This document shows positions 1-10,504 of a stretch of 32,514 bases of DNA, piece after piece. The notes under the pieces were generated by a model, which was not told where the DNA came from, ran no database searches, and saw nothing but the letters and a program-made list of their open reading frames with translations. The DNA is from Chara braunii (Eukaryota; Streptophyta; Charophyceae; Charales; Characeae), in contig BFEA01000005.1 in assembly GCA_003427395.1 (NCBI GenBank), positions 585,164 through 617,677 on the forward strand, in the 5' to 3' direction. The translations under genes were made by a program, and so were the position numbers. Every line of letters starts with the position of its first letter. Position 1 is the first letter of the stretch.

Positions 1-75
<75 letters not shown>
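1..75. repeat. (CT)n microsatellite
   Basis: An uninterrupted CT dinucleotide run opens the window, so its true length is unknown. It is the complement of the (GA)n runs seen at 3109-3174 and 17190-17251; this dinucleotide is clearly common in the genome. Confidence 0.98.
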
Positions 76-78
<3 letters not shown>

Positions 79-112
79 CAACGAAATATTAAAAAATATA
101 TATATATAGTCG

Positions 113-260
113 ATGTGCGCACCTCGCGCATATGCGGCCCGCCAGCGCGCACCCCCCAGCGCACCCGCGCGCAGCGCACCGGCCCTGTGTGCAGCGCACG
201 GCGCATCGCGCACCTCGGGTCCCCGCACCGCGCAGCGCACAGGGCCGATGCGCCGCAAGT
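113..260. repeat. GC-rich simple-sequence block, then AT-rich flank
   Basis: A very GC-rich block made of loosely repeated GCGCAC words, followed at 261-416 by AT-rich DNA rich in TTAATTAA. An open frame runs through 113-343, but its Ala/Pro/Arg-only composition follows the simple repeat and I do not call it a gene. The AT-rich character resumes after element A (10227-10340), as expected if A inserted into one AT-rich stretch. Confidence 0.7.
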
Positions 261-412
261 ATGACTCTAACGTATTTCCAGATTACGAAAAAGGAAGAAA
301 TTTAATTAATTCTAAAATACTGTTGGATTACAATTTTTTTTAAAAACAATTAATTAAACTTATTTTCGAATTTCAAGAAAGAAAGGCCGAGAAAGAATAA
401 TTAATTCTACTT

Positions 413-416
413 ATTT
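413..416. repeat. Target-site duplication of element A, left copy
   Basis: The four bases ATTT directly precede the TG that starts the 5' LTR. The same four bases follow the terminal CA of the 3' LTR at 10227-10230. Four to five bases is normal for Ty3/gypsy integrases. The sequence is short and AT-rich, so chance identity is possible. Confidence 0.6.
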
Positions 417-1764
417 TGTAATTACCCGCCATAACACAGACTGAGAACACTGATGATTTCTCCCGATGGAATGGATGCCTTGCTTAGATTCCCGCATTCT
501 GTTGTGTTTTCTAAGTCTGTATGTGTGTGCCTGTTGACTTGCGTGCCTGTCTGAGTGCTTGTCGGCATGAGTGTGTGTGTGACCCGCAAGGGCACTTGCT
601 TGTTTGGTAGGCCGGTAGGGCCGGTACTTACCTGTGGCCATGGCATTGAGGGTTGCAGCAGGGAAAACACTCAAGTAGCGGAGCCAGGGGCCCGCGGTGC
701 TTAGAGCAGCGGAAAAACACTCAAGTAGCAGGTAGGCCGGTACCGCACCCAGTAGCAGTAGATGTACAGGGTACTCGAGGCCGAGCATAAGAAGACAAAG
801 TTGGTATTTTCAGAGGCCAAGTAGTGGTAGGCTAGGTCTATGCCGGTACCAGTCCATCCAGTCTGAGTCTAGAGCCTGTACGGGCAATATCAGATTCTGC
901 AATGATGTTTCCCTCCAAAAGGGAGGAGGTACCGGTTGCTTGGGAGGCCGAGCGGCTTGGAAGTCACCGCCCAGGAGGCAAGTAGGCCGCTATATCAAGA
1001 GGCCGAGGCAAGAGCTCGGCCTCATTCTTCATTGTGCGAGTTGGGCGTCACGCTGCTGGAGCGCTGGTTGGAAGAGTGCTGGCTGCTACAGCGCTGCTGG
1101 GAGGAAGAAGCCGGGAGCTTCCACCTCGGCTATGGTGGAGCTCGGCCCGTAGGAGGAGGAGGGAGAAGGGGACCAAGGGGGGAGAGTGGCGAGGTACCTC
1201 CCTGGCTATGGTGGACACCATCTTCATCACCTTGTTAGGCGCTGCATCTGGAAGGCCCCCGTTGGGGTAGTGCCGCACCAAGGAAGCTCGGGGTAGAATC
1301 AGGCATGGCGGTTCAGTGAGCAGCGGCATAGCTGCTTGAAGCGGCAGCAACATAGCTGCTTTGGGTTTTCTTTTGTATAGGAGGCTGAAGCCTCAGTAAT
1401 CTGCCATAGCCTCGGCCTGCAATGACGAGGAAGGAGAAGGGTGGCCATGGTTATGGTGGCCCTCATGTTGTGCCTGCAGTAGAAGTGGGATTCGGACATT
1501 GATTCTGGTTCAGCCATTCAACATTATTATTGTTATTTCTTGTTTGAATAAGAGGGAGGAGATAAGGAGGAGGAGATTGGTTGGCGAAGAAGAAGAGCTT
1601 TGTCATTGGTCTATGCTGGAGAACATCATCTCCTTCTTCTTTTTGACTTCTTCTTCTTCTTCTTTCCCTCGCTCTGCTCTCAAGTTCATTCATTTCTTTT
1701 TGCAATTGGACGACATTGTACTTTCTGATGACAGCATACTTCGAAATTGGCCAGGATAGTAACA
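417..1764 (+). repeat. 5' LTR of element A
   Basis: Starts TGTAATTACC and ends GATAGTAACA. It pairs over its whole length with 8876-10226. It should hold the promoter and RNA start and end signals, but I cannot pick out a convincing TATA box. Open frames inside it (for example 936-1238, matched by 9397-9699) lie in a GA-rich stretch and have no recognisable domain. The block 918-1199 is identical to its partner in the 3' LTR although the rest has diverged (see findings). Confidence 0.95.
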
Positions 1765-1765
1765 T

Positions 1766-1777
1766 TGGTATCAGAGC
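1766..1777 (+). promoter_or_regulatory. Primer-binding site, initiator-Met tRNA type (element A)
   Basis: TGGTATCAGAGC lies one base after the 5' LTR. It is the standard plant LTR-retrotransposon primer site, complementary to the 3' end of initiator methionine tRNA, where minus-strand DNA synthesis starts. Its position fixes the LTR end at 1764. Confidence 0.92.
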
Positions 1778-1814
1778 GGATTCTCCTTGCTGGCGAGAGT
1801 TGACTTTGCTGCCA

Positions 1815-1874
1815 TAACCCTAACCCTAATGGTAAGGGCTAACCACTTAGGGTTAGGGCTGGAAGTTAGGGTTA
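1815..1874 (+). repeat. Telomere-like inverted repeat in the leader of element A
   Basis: Two CCCTAA units (1818-1829) face two TTAGGG units (1847-1858), giving a perfect 12-bp stem with a 17-base loop. A third TTAGGG follows at 1866-1871. The unit is the six-base TTAGGG, not the seven-base TTTAGGG usual in land plants. It lies inside a retroelement leader, so it is not a chromosome end. Confidence 0.8.
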
Positions 1875-3105
1875 AGTGGGGCAGCATGGTGAAGGGAAGT
1901 TGCTCCCACCTGGCAGGGTCGTGTAGGGTGGACACTAGACCCGGCCAGGTTGCTTGAGTGCATGTTTGTGGTTGCGAGACACAAGGTGGGACTTCCTGAT
2001 GCAACTTGAGAGAGGCGACAATGAAGGGCACCTACAACTTGAATCTGGACTTCAAGGAAGACGAGGAGTGACTTTAGGGCTCCCCTCAAGTCAGGCGAGC
2101 TTGAGGGTGGCAGAAATATCTGCACCTACAGACTGCAAGTTGCTGCTTTGATCTTCAACATCAACGGGGGATCCGGCTTTGTACTTTAGGGGGAGATGTT
2201 GACCCTCCTAGATGATAGGATACTAGTGTAGAGGATGCTAATTGGGGCAGGAGGACTATGTGAGAGGGGGGTGAGTGCTTTCATCTCAAGAGCCCGACCA
2301 CTCAGGTAAGTGTCGTGCCGCCAGGGTGCCCATGTGTGTGTGCATGGAATTGACTGCTTGTTGGGGTTTTCTGGGTTCTTCTTCCATCCTCCATAGCCTT
2401 GATTGTGTGTGAGGTGTGTGAACTGCTTACTCACCTGACGAGTGAATGAATGGAGTATCTTGCTTGACATGCTATATCTCTCTACAGTGCTTTGTTTATT
2501 TCATTCTGAACGGTTGTAGTCTATAGGTTCTTTCTGGGTCTAAATTTCGTTTTTCAACCCGGTAGGGGCAGAAAGTAGGTCTTTGTGGAACTCTTGTTGG
2601 TTGGGACTTGGTTCTGACTCCACTGGGACCATTTGGAACTCAGTGGGACCGGGCCCAAACAAGAAGGGCCCCTCAGGCTCGAATCTGTTGTCGTCAGTTA
2701 CCTCGCTCTATCTGATTGGGACTCGGAGTTCATGCTTTCGGACCAGGACACTCATTGCTGAGGGGATCTCAGATGAGACGTTTTATCAGACTTTACCACA
2801 CAATCCGCCGCCTGACTCGCACATTGGACACCACTCAATTCTCTCTTGCATTTACGTAGTACACTTTGAATCTGATTTGTTGTGTCTCCACGGAGTTGAG
2901 TCCGGTTAGGCTTGAGAGGACCTCATACGTGGTCGGACCAGACTGTGTGGCAGAATCACATCTCTCTGATCTTTTATTTTTGTTTTGACTTCTCTCCAGT
3001 CCAAATGAATTGTCGCTCCGGCTAGGAGTTCTACCTTCTCTTCTGATTGCTTTCAAGTTGTTTCTTTTACTGGGTTCGTTAAATGTCTGCGTCTACATGA
3101 TCGCA

Positions 3106-3108
<3 letters not shown>

Positions 3109-3174
<66 letters not shown>
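3109..3174. repeat. (GA)n microsatellite
   Basis: About 33 GA units in the element A leader, upstream of gag. The open frame that crosses it reads as alternating Arg-Glu and is not evidence of coding. Confidence 0.97.
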
Positions 3175-3178
<4 letters not shown>

Positions 3179-3297
3179 AGAAGCTTCTAAGTGTTGCTCT
3201 TGAGGGAGTGAGGAGAGGGAAGAGGAGTGTTCGTCCCAGAAGTGTGAGGAAGTACAGACCCCTCTTGAGAGACTTATTAACACCCTCATCCTCCATT

Positions 3298-4981
3298 ATG
3301 GCATCTGCAACAGAATGGAAGCTGCAAATGGACGCTGCTCCTGAGGTAGAAAAAGCGCAGTACCTATTGTTCTATGAGAAAGCATTGAAGAGGGAAAAGG
3401 AAGAGAAGGAGAAGGAGAGGGAAGACTAAGTAAAGGCTCATGAAGTCGTCTTCAGTACCATGCCCGCCTTAACTGATGTGGAGGTAGAAGAGAAAATTGT
3501 CTCACTCCTCGGGGCCTTAGTAAAAGTCCGGGCTGTTGAAGACCATACTAGCCAACTCGCAAAGGTGTTTGACGAACTCAAGAAGTTGCGTGAGGATATG
3601 GCCCGGATGGCGCAGCAGCACCGTGACCAGCTGCAACAGTTTGCTAACTTGCAGTCGGCCCAAAGTGTCCTTCCGCCTGCTTACCCTGCTTCTAGTGCTG
3701 TGTGTCAGTCCGACCTTGCCCGTCTAACCGTGTCTTCTTCTTCTTCTTCTTCTTCTTCTTCTTCTTCTTCTTCTTCTTCTTCTTTGAGTGTGGCCAACAA
3801 CCTATCCGGATCTGCAGCAGGTCCAGACCCCGTTGTTCCTGCTGCTGCTGCTGCAGCGGCAAGTGGCGGTGCAGGGCATTCTGGAACTGTTGCAGCCCCG
3901 AATTCGGACCCAACAATCGCTGGTCCTAGTTGCAGCTTTCCCTATGTGGACAGGAAGGCGGAATAGATTCCGTCTAAGAATGACGGAAAAGACGACATCG
4001 AATCTTGGATCAACTTCATGCGATCCTATTTTGATGTGTTGGGGACACCCCAATGACTCAGTCGTCGGCTCTAAGGACCAATGTGGAACCCGCCGTAACG
4101 GGCTTCTTAGAAGTCCAAGCTGTACAATCAAGCTATAAAAGAATAGACCTGAACAAATGGTTGAAGGCTACGCCTATAGCCGCACTCGAGGAACTCTGAT
4201 TAAACAATATGCTGATCCACATGCTGCAGCCAAGGCTAGACTTAAGCTTGACAAGCTCAAGCACAACAAGTGGACCCGCACCATGCATAGTCTGCAGCAG
4301 TACGTTAGTAAACTTTTTGCTACTCCTGATTTGGAGATGACTGCACAGTCTTGCTTGGATGTGATTAAAGGTACAATCCCCTCTACTATAACACATCGCA
4401 TGGGGCTCAGACTCATAACGTATACAAATTGGCTTACCCTCATGCGGGACTTAGTCCAGCTGGAAGCACAAGACCTCCCGGGTGGATCGGGTGGCAAAAA
4501 GGCCACCGGCCGCGAACGGTTCCCAGGCAACAACCGTTTTTTAGCACACGATCTACTTGAGGATGACAAGGAGACCTTCACAGAGGATCCTTCTCTTGAT
4601 GACGATCAAGAGCAAGGCTGCGAGGCATCTTGCTCTTCGTCAACTCATGAGTCTGACTATGTAAATGGCGAAGAATCCATGAAGGCCTTCAAGAAGACTG
4701 CCTTTAAATGTAAGGGGCCGAGGACCACAGTGAAGAACAACACTAACACCATTCTCCTTCCCAAGGGAGCGAAAATTCCACCCAAACCGGAAGATCCTGC
4801 CGCAAAACCATGGGTAGATCTCCGGATAAGTGAAAGTGAGCGGAAACACAGGGTGAAAAAAGGGGTTTGCTTGCATTGCACCAAACCGGGACATTCAGTC
4901 CAACATGCTTCAGATTGCAGCAGGGAAACCAACAACGGGGGTAGAGACATTATCAACACACTCTACAGACGGAGAGGCTGA
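3298..4981 (+). pseudogene. gag: gag of element A (capsid/nucleocapsid), disrupted
   Basis: Would encode the structural protein that packages element RNA into cytoplasmic particles. The first good start is the ATG at 3298. The frame is stopped at 3427-3429 (TAA) but stays open through to another stop at 3964-3966. It continues past that to a third stop before 4060, and is picked up in a shifted frame at 4157-4981. The N-terminal part holds charged helical sequence (MARMAQQHRDQLQQ region) and a polyserine tract encoded by the TTC repeat. The 4157-4981 part has capsid-like helices. A nucleocapsid zinc-knuckle relic sits at 4868-4918; its spacing is CX2CX4HX7C instead of CX2CX4HX4C, so it is probably degenerate. 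The end overlaps pol by 77 bases in another frame. I see at least three lesions, so no full-length Gag can be made. Confidence 0.85.
3731..3783. repeat. (TTC)n microsatellite inside gag
   Basis: A run of about 17 TTC/TCT units giving a polyserine stretch of Gag in the element's frame. It may be a slippage expansion within the coding sequence. The polylysine and polyphenylalanine frames through it are shadows. Confidence 0.95.
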
Positions 4982-6605
4982 AAATGTAAGTGCAGATTCT
5001 TCATTGGATTTTGATCCCACTCAGCAAACCTCTCCTGAGACCCTCTCTGATGCTGATTCCAAGGCTGAGAAAGTACACATCCTATACAAGGAACCTTGGG
5101 TGGAGTCGGAAGAAATAAACTTTCATTCTCTCTTGTTGCGCTGGGCTCACATGAAGCAAGAACGCGCGCAAGGAAAAACGAAGTTGATCTTCTTCAAACT
5201 CCGCGTTAACGACCGTTACATCCGTGCGTTGGCTGATTATGGCGCAACCGCGAACTACTTCTCACCGCACGACATTCGTAAGGCACACTTGGGAATGAAG
5301 CAAGTGACTTTGCAGAATCCTTGTCGGACCCAAGTGGGCAACCAACAGGTTGTCACATCTACGCATGCAGTCACAAGTGTGCGCACTACCTTTGACGCAG
5401 ACCGCACAATCACGCATGAGTTGAACTTCTATGTCCTTGATAAGTGCCCGTTCGACGCGGTTATTGGCTTGGGCTGGTTGCAGGCCCGATGTGAAAGAAC
5501 CACGTGGAAGGATTCACAATTCATGGTCAAAGATGCCATGGGAATCGAGCGTCCAGTCCTCTTGGATGAGCCTCACGAGTCCCAAGTAACTTTTTTTAAT
5601 GCAATGCAATTCTGCAAAAAGTGGCGCAGGTGCAAAGTTGATGAGCAAATGTATATAGCCTTTGTTAGGCCTGCTCATGTGCCTTCTGTTTTTGTTGTAC
5701 ATAATGATTCTACTTTGCATGCCGTTTCTACTTCTAATGCAACCACGTCTACCTCTACTGAATCTACTTCTAGTCCGAACGACTCTGCTTCCAATTCTGT
5801 TGTTTTGGCTGCACCTATGCAATCCGTTATGCTTGCACCTGAAAGTGATGATCCACCTCTGGAAGTCCCATCTGAAATCTGCAACCTTCTCAACCGATTT
5901 CCTGAAGTCTTGGCCGAACTGCATGTAGTTCCCGTGCGTCCGGTCCGACACAAGATCGAGTTGATAGAAGGTAGTACTCCTCCAAAAGGTTGTGTCTATC
6001 AAATGGGCTCATGCGAATTGGACGAGTTGCGAAGACAGATCAATGATATGATTGGGAAAGGATGGATCAAGCCAAGCGAATTTGAATTCGGTGCACCGGT
6101 TCTATTTGTCCCTAAGAAAGGAGGCAAACTACGGATGTGTATCGATTACCGCGGACTGAATAGGATAACAAGAAAGAATGCATATCCTTTGCCGCGTATT
6201 GATGATCTGCTTGATGCTGCAGGTTGGTGCAAGGTCTTCGTCAAGATCGATCTCAAGTCTGGCTACCACCAGATTGAAGTCGACCCTGCCGACCAGCGCA
6301 AAACTGCATTCAAAACTCGCGATGGGCTGTACGAGTTTACCGTCATGCCCTTCGGTCTCACAAATGCACCGACCACCTTTCGAAGTCTCATGGACAAGGG
6401 GTTCCGCAATCAAATCAACCGATTTGTTGTTGTGTATTTGGATGACATACTAATCTTCAGCAAGTCGATGGAGGAGCACATGAGACATCTTGAGGAAGTG
6501 TTGCAGATCCTCAAGGATGCGCAACTTCATCTCAATTGGAGAAATCTGAGTTTGGGAGGGATAGTGTCATCTACCTTGGACATCGGTTGTCTGCTGCAGG
6601 CCTAG
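4905..6605 (+). pseudogene. pol: pol of element A: protease and reverse transcriptase part
   Basis: The longest open frame of element A, 566 codons. Around residues 95-190 lies a retropepsin-like aspartic protease: an [12 protein letters not shown] segment where the active-site triplet D-T/S-G reads D-Y-G (5235-5243), and a downstream [10 protein letters not shown] segment matching the flap-distal ILG motif. From about residue 345 comes a Ty3-type reverse transcriptase with the hallmarks [40 protein letters not shown] and the catalytic [12 protein letters not shown] (YLDD at 6435-6446). The frame is lost near 6535-6545, after which the last ~24 residues are out-of-frame noise and the true thumb continues in another frame. 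The RT core is well preserved, but the Tyr at the second protease position would probably abolish cleavage. The first codons overlap the end of gag, so the real start is uncertain. Confidence 0.9.
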
Positions 6606-7380
6606 AGCCCAAGGCAACCAAAGTTGAGGTCATCCGCAACTAGCCTCAACCGGCCAATGTCCGCGAGTTGCATTCTTTTCTTGGTCTTGCGTCATACTAC
6701 CGTAAGTTTGTACCCAAATTCTCTATCATTGCATGTCCGCTATCCAAGTTGACAAGTAAGAATGTGTCTTACACATGGGATGGGGAATGCACAACAACCT
6801 TCCAAGCGTTGAAGGAGGCTTTGGTGAGTCATTCGGTACTCCGCATTGCAGATCCCAAACTTACATTCGTAGTAACTACGGATGCAAGCTTGTATGGGAT
6901 TGGTGCAGTGCTGCAGCAAGATGACAGCGATGGCTTACGACCGCTGGAATAGTACAGCAAACGCATGCCCAGTCACAAGGTAGCTGCCTCCACTTACATG
7001 CGAGAACTCTACGCCTTCAGAGAGGCACTAGATCATGGAAACACTACCTCTTGGGTCGTCATTTCAAAGTGTTCTCAGATCACGAGACTTTGAAATGTAT
7101 TCAGACACAGATTAATCCATCAACCACATTGACCCGCTGGCTGCATGAGATTGATGTGTATGATTTTGAACTTAAGTACAAGAAAGAGTGTTACAATCGC
7201 ATTGCGGATGCTTTGTCTCGCCATCCTGAGTACATGACTTGCCTTGTGGGTTCCTATGATCTCTGTAAGAATTTGAAGGAGGAACTCATTGAGCATACTG
7301 CCAAGGACCCGGAACTCAGTCCCATCCTTAAGAAGCGGGCTGACCCCATCAGTCAACATCCATCAGTCAACCTGATTTCC
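6606..7380 (+). pseudogene. pol: pol of element A: RT connection and RNase H part
   Basis: Continuation of pol in shifted frames. It begins with the conserved RT-connection segment VRELHSFLGLASYYRKFVP (from 6660). The Ty3-type RNase H follows, with VVTTDASLYGIGAVLQQ around 6870-6920, KVAASTYMRELYAF near 6980-7020, and RHFKVFSDHETLK near 7055-7095. Stops lie at about 6640 and at 6950-6952 within the same reading. A frameshift near 7030-7050 moves the end of RNase H into the frame that is open at 7051-7581. RNase H would degrade the RNA strand during reverse transcription. The homology is unambiguous but the gene is broken at least three times here. Confidence 0.88.
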
Positions 7381-8687
7381 ATGAGTGTAATGGCTTACTT
7401 TTTCGACGTTACGAGAAGCACGACCGACTGTGTGTACCCAACCATGAGTCGATCCTTACTCACTTCTTGGACTTGGCTCATGGCCAGAGTGGACACTTTG
7501 GTTTTGAGAAAACATACGAAAGTCTGCTACAAAAGTTTGTATCCCTGGAATGAAAGGAATGGCACGAAAGTTTGTGGCTGAGTGTGAAGTTTGTCAACAA
7601 ATCAAACCGCCTCGGCAGAAGCCCTATGGGTTGCTGCGTCCTCTTCCTATTCCTGATGGCCCTGGGGAGTCTCTTTCCATCGACTTCACGGACATGGGGA
7701 AGAAGAGTAGGAATGAATATTCGCAAGTAATGGTGATTGTTGACCGCTTTTCAAACTTTCTGAACTTGATCCCATTACCACCTCACGCCCCAACTGACCT
7801 GGTGATCAAAGAGTTTCACAAGAAGTACATTTTGTAGTGTGGACCCCTGAAAACTCTTGTCAGTGACCGGGACACTAGGTTCATAAGTGCAGATCCGAAG
7901 GACTTCACCTCCCAGATCTATGACATCAAACTTAAGATGACGCCTAATCGACATCCCGAAGCCAATGGCCGAGGAGTTCGACCAGACTGTGATCCAACTT
8001 CTCCGAGCTCTAATTGTGCCTGATCAGAATTCTTGGGATGAGGAATCGCCGATTGTGCAGGGGTTTTACAGCAACTCCATACACTCCTCCACGGGGATGA
8101 CACCTAACCGACTGCACCTTGGGTGGAAAATTCACAATCCCCTATCTTATCTGTTTCCTGAACAGCCACCTGGCCTGACACCTGGCCAGGCAGGCTACAA
8201 CGCTAAGTTTGATCGTTTGCTCAAAGTTGTTGTCGCAACTATGGAAAAGCGACGCAGTGCCATGATTAAGCATGCAAACAAAAAGCACCAGCCTGACCCT
8301 TTTACAGTGGGAAGTTATGTCTGGGTCAAGATGTATGAGTTTTCTGAAGAAGAAGGTGTATCACGGAAGCTTCTTCCTCAGTACTACGGTCCATGGAAGG
8401 TGCTGAACCGAGTAAGAGATGATTCCTTTGGTCCTTCTTACACGATCGACGTGCCTACTCGTCCGCGCACATACCCAGTCTTTCATGCGTCGAAGTTGTT
8501 TCCGTATGAACCACCTGAAACTTTTATGTATCGAGAATCAATGATTCCTCGCGCAATCAATGGTGGTCACGAGGTTGATAGAATTGTCAAGCACAGTGGA
8601 AAGGGGAGAAACAGACAGTACAAAGTCCATTTTCAGTACCACCCGTTGAATGACTTTTACTGGGTCACTGAGAAAGATTTGTTGTAG
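7381..8687 (+). pseudogene. pol: pol of element A: integrase with chromodomain-like C-terminus
   Basis: Integrase, which would join element DNA to the target. The zinc-binding N-terminus is split across frames near 7470-7600: a GHFGFEKTY segment in one frame and CEVCQQ (from 7580) in another. The catalytic core shows SIDFTDM (first Asp) and VMVIVDRFSNF, then an in-frame TAG near 7835, then LVSDRDTRF (second Asp, ~7857-7883). A further frameshift near 7965 is followed by MAEEFDQ, which keeps the third acidic position. The C-terminal part has the GPY/F-type segment YYGPWKVL and the TYPVFHASKLFPY motif. It ends with about 40 residues (8562-8687) starting GHEVDRIVKHSG and ending in a W-x-x-E/D-DLL pattern, which looks like a chromodomain. 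It stops at TAG 8685-8687, about 190 bases before the 3' LTR. Confidence 0.88.
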
Positions 8688-8862
8688 AGTGCCCCGCGAG
8701 TCGTCAAGGCATATGAACGACTGATTAGTTCCGAACAGCAGCCCAAATTCACTGCTACCCTCACTCCTACAGAACATGCCCGATCTCTCTTTGCTATTTA
8801 CGCTTATGATGCATTATGCAAGGACTCTGATTGAGTTACTCGCTCGAAGGGACCTCGCTCTT

Positions 8863-8875
8863 GAGGTGGGGGTAG
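8863..8875 (+). promoter_or_regulatory. Polypurine tract (element A)
   Basis: GAGGTGGGGGTAG directly abuts the TG of the 3' LTR. Such RNase H-resistant purine tracts prime plus-strand DNA synthesis. One T interrupts each half, but position and composition fit well and define the start of the 3' LTR. Confidence 0.8.
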
Positions 8876-10226
8876 TGTAATGACTCGCCATAACACAGAC
8901 TGAGAACACTGCTGATTTATGCCGATGGAATGGATGCCTTGCTGAGATTCCCGCATTCTTCTGTGTTTTCTAAGTCTGTATGTGTGCGTGCCTGTTGACT
9001 TGCGTGCCTGCATGAGTGCTTGTCGCCATGAGTGTGTGTGTCACCCGCAAGGGCACTTGCTTGTTTGGTAGGCCCGTAGGGCCGGTACTTGTCTGTAGCC
9101 ATGGGATTGACGGTTGCAGCAGGGAAAACACTCAAGTAGAGGAGCCAGGCGCCCGCGGTGCTTAGAGCAGCGGAAAAACACTCAAGTAGCAGGTAGGCCG
9201 GTACCGCACCCAATAGCAATAAATGTGCAAGGTACTCGAGGCCAAGCAGAAGAAGACAAAGTTGGCATTTTTAGAGGCCCAGTAGCGATAGGCTAGGTCT
9301 AGGTGGGTACCAGTCCATCCAGTCCGAGTCTAGAGCCTGTACAGGCAATATCGGAGTCTGCAATGATGTTTCCCAACGAAAGGGAGGAGGTACCGGTTGC
9401 TTGGGAGGCCGAGCGGCTTGGAAGTCACCGCCCAGGAGGCAAGTAGGCCGCTATATCAAGAGGCCGAGGCAAGAGCTCGGCCTCATTCTTCATTGTGCGA
9501 GTTGGGCGTCACGCTGCTGGAGCGCTGGTTGGAAGAGTGCTGGCTGCTACAGCGCTGCTGGGAGGAAGAAGCCGGGAGCTTCCACCTCGGCTATGGTGGA
9601 GCTCGGCCCGTAGGAGGAGGAGGGAGAAGGGGACCAAGGGGGGAGAGTGGCGAGGTACCTACCTGGCTATGGTGGACACCATCCTCATCACCTTGTTAGG
9701 CGCTGCATCTGGAAGGCCCCCGTTTGGGTTGTGCCGCACGAAGGAAGCTCGGGGTAGAGTCAGGCATAGCGGTTCAGTGAGCAGCGGCATAGCTGCTTGA
9801 AGCGGCAGCAACATAGCTGCTTTGGGTTGTCCTTTGGACAAGAGGCTGAAGCCTCAGTAATCTGCCATAGCCTCAGCCTGCAATGACGAGGAAGGAGAAG
9901 GGTGGCCATGGTTATGGTGGACCTCATGTTGTGCCTGCAGTAGAAGTGGGATTTAGACATTGATTCTGGTTCAGCCATTCAACATTATTACTATTATTTC
10001 TTGTTTGAATAAGAGGGGAGGAGATAAGGAGGAGGAGATTGGTTGGCGAAGAAGAAGAGCCTTGTCATTGGTCTATGCTGGAGAACATCATCTCCTTCTT
10101 CTTTCTTACTTCTTCTTCTTCTTCTTTCCCTCTCTCTCCTCTCAAGTTCATTCATTTCTTTTTGCAATTGGACGGCATTGTACTTTCTGATGAATGCATA
10201 CTTCGAAATTGGCCAGGATCGTAACA
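8876..10226 (+). repeat. 3' LTR of element A
   Basis: Pairs with 417-1764. It starts TGTAATGACT and ends GATCGTAACA. Differences from the 5' LTR are frequent at both ends but absent over 9379-9660. Confidence 0.95.
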
Positions 10227-10230
10227 ATTT
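10227..10230. repeat. Target-site duplication of element A, right copy
   Basis: ATTT, matching 413-416. Confidence 0.6.
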
Positions 10231-10504
10231 CCAAAAATTTCGAAAAAGAAAATATTTTGGAAAAAGAAATGTAGATAATTAATTAAGTATTTCGAATTTA
10301 CAAGAATTTCAAATGAATTCTAAAAATAATAAATCTAATAATAAATAAAGGAATAAATGAGTTTTGAAGTAAATCGAGGGCGGAGCGATCCTATCTACGA
10401 TTGATTGGGTGGTAGCGTGGTAGGTAGGGTTAAAAAGGGGGTTGCACGGGTAGATTGACCATGATGATGATGATGATGGTGATGGTGATGGGGGGGAACG
10501 TGGG
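10231..10504. other. AT-rich flank grading into an ATG/GTG simple repeat
   Basis: Continues the AT-rich sequence interrupted by element A, then changes near 10375 to GC-rich sequence ending in an (ATG)n/(GTG)n run at about 10458-10490 just before the assembly gap. No gene is visible. Confidence 0.7.

Larger units (their letters stand above)
1778..3297 (+). other. Leader (untranslated region) of element A
   Basis: About 1.5 kb between primer site and gag with no credible coding content; the short open frames have no recognisable domain. It contains a telomere-like inverted repeat near 1815-1874, a purine run followed by TGTTGA at 2188-2202 that resembles a copia-type polypurine/LTR boundary, repeated GGGAC words around 2600-2730, and a (GA)n run at 3109-3174. 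A leader this long is unusual and could include a nested older insertion. Confidence 0.7.
417..10226 (+). mobile_element. Ty3/gypsy LTR retrotransposon, element A (full length, decayed)
   Basis: A complete LTR retrotransposon of about 9.8 kb. It has paired ~1.35-kb LTRs beginning TG and ending CA, an initiator-Met primer site one base after the 5' LTR, gag, pol in the order protease, reverse transcriptase, RNase H, integrase, a polypurine tract directly before the 3' LTR, and a 4-bp target duplication. That pol order defines Ty3/gypsy rather than copia. A chromodomain-like C-terminus suggests a chromovirus. Both gag and pol carry several stops and frameshifts, and the first ~500 bases of the LTRs differ at roughly 8% of positions by my hand count. 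This is therefore an old, non-autonomous copy. Confidence 0.95.

Noticed and set aside
936-1238. 100-codon open frame present in both LTRs of element A (also 9397-9699)
   Set aside because: No recognisable domain; its conservation is explained by the identical 282-bp block and LTR pairing rather than shown codon bias.
1815-1874. TTAGGG units as a chromosome end
   Set aside because: Only a few units, in inverted orientation, inside a retroelement leader.
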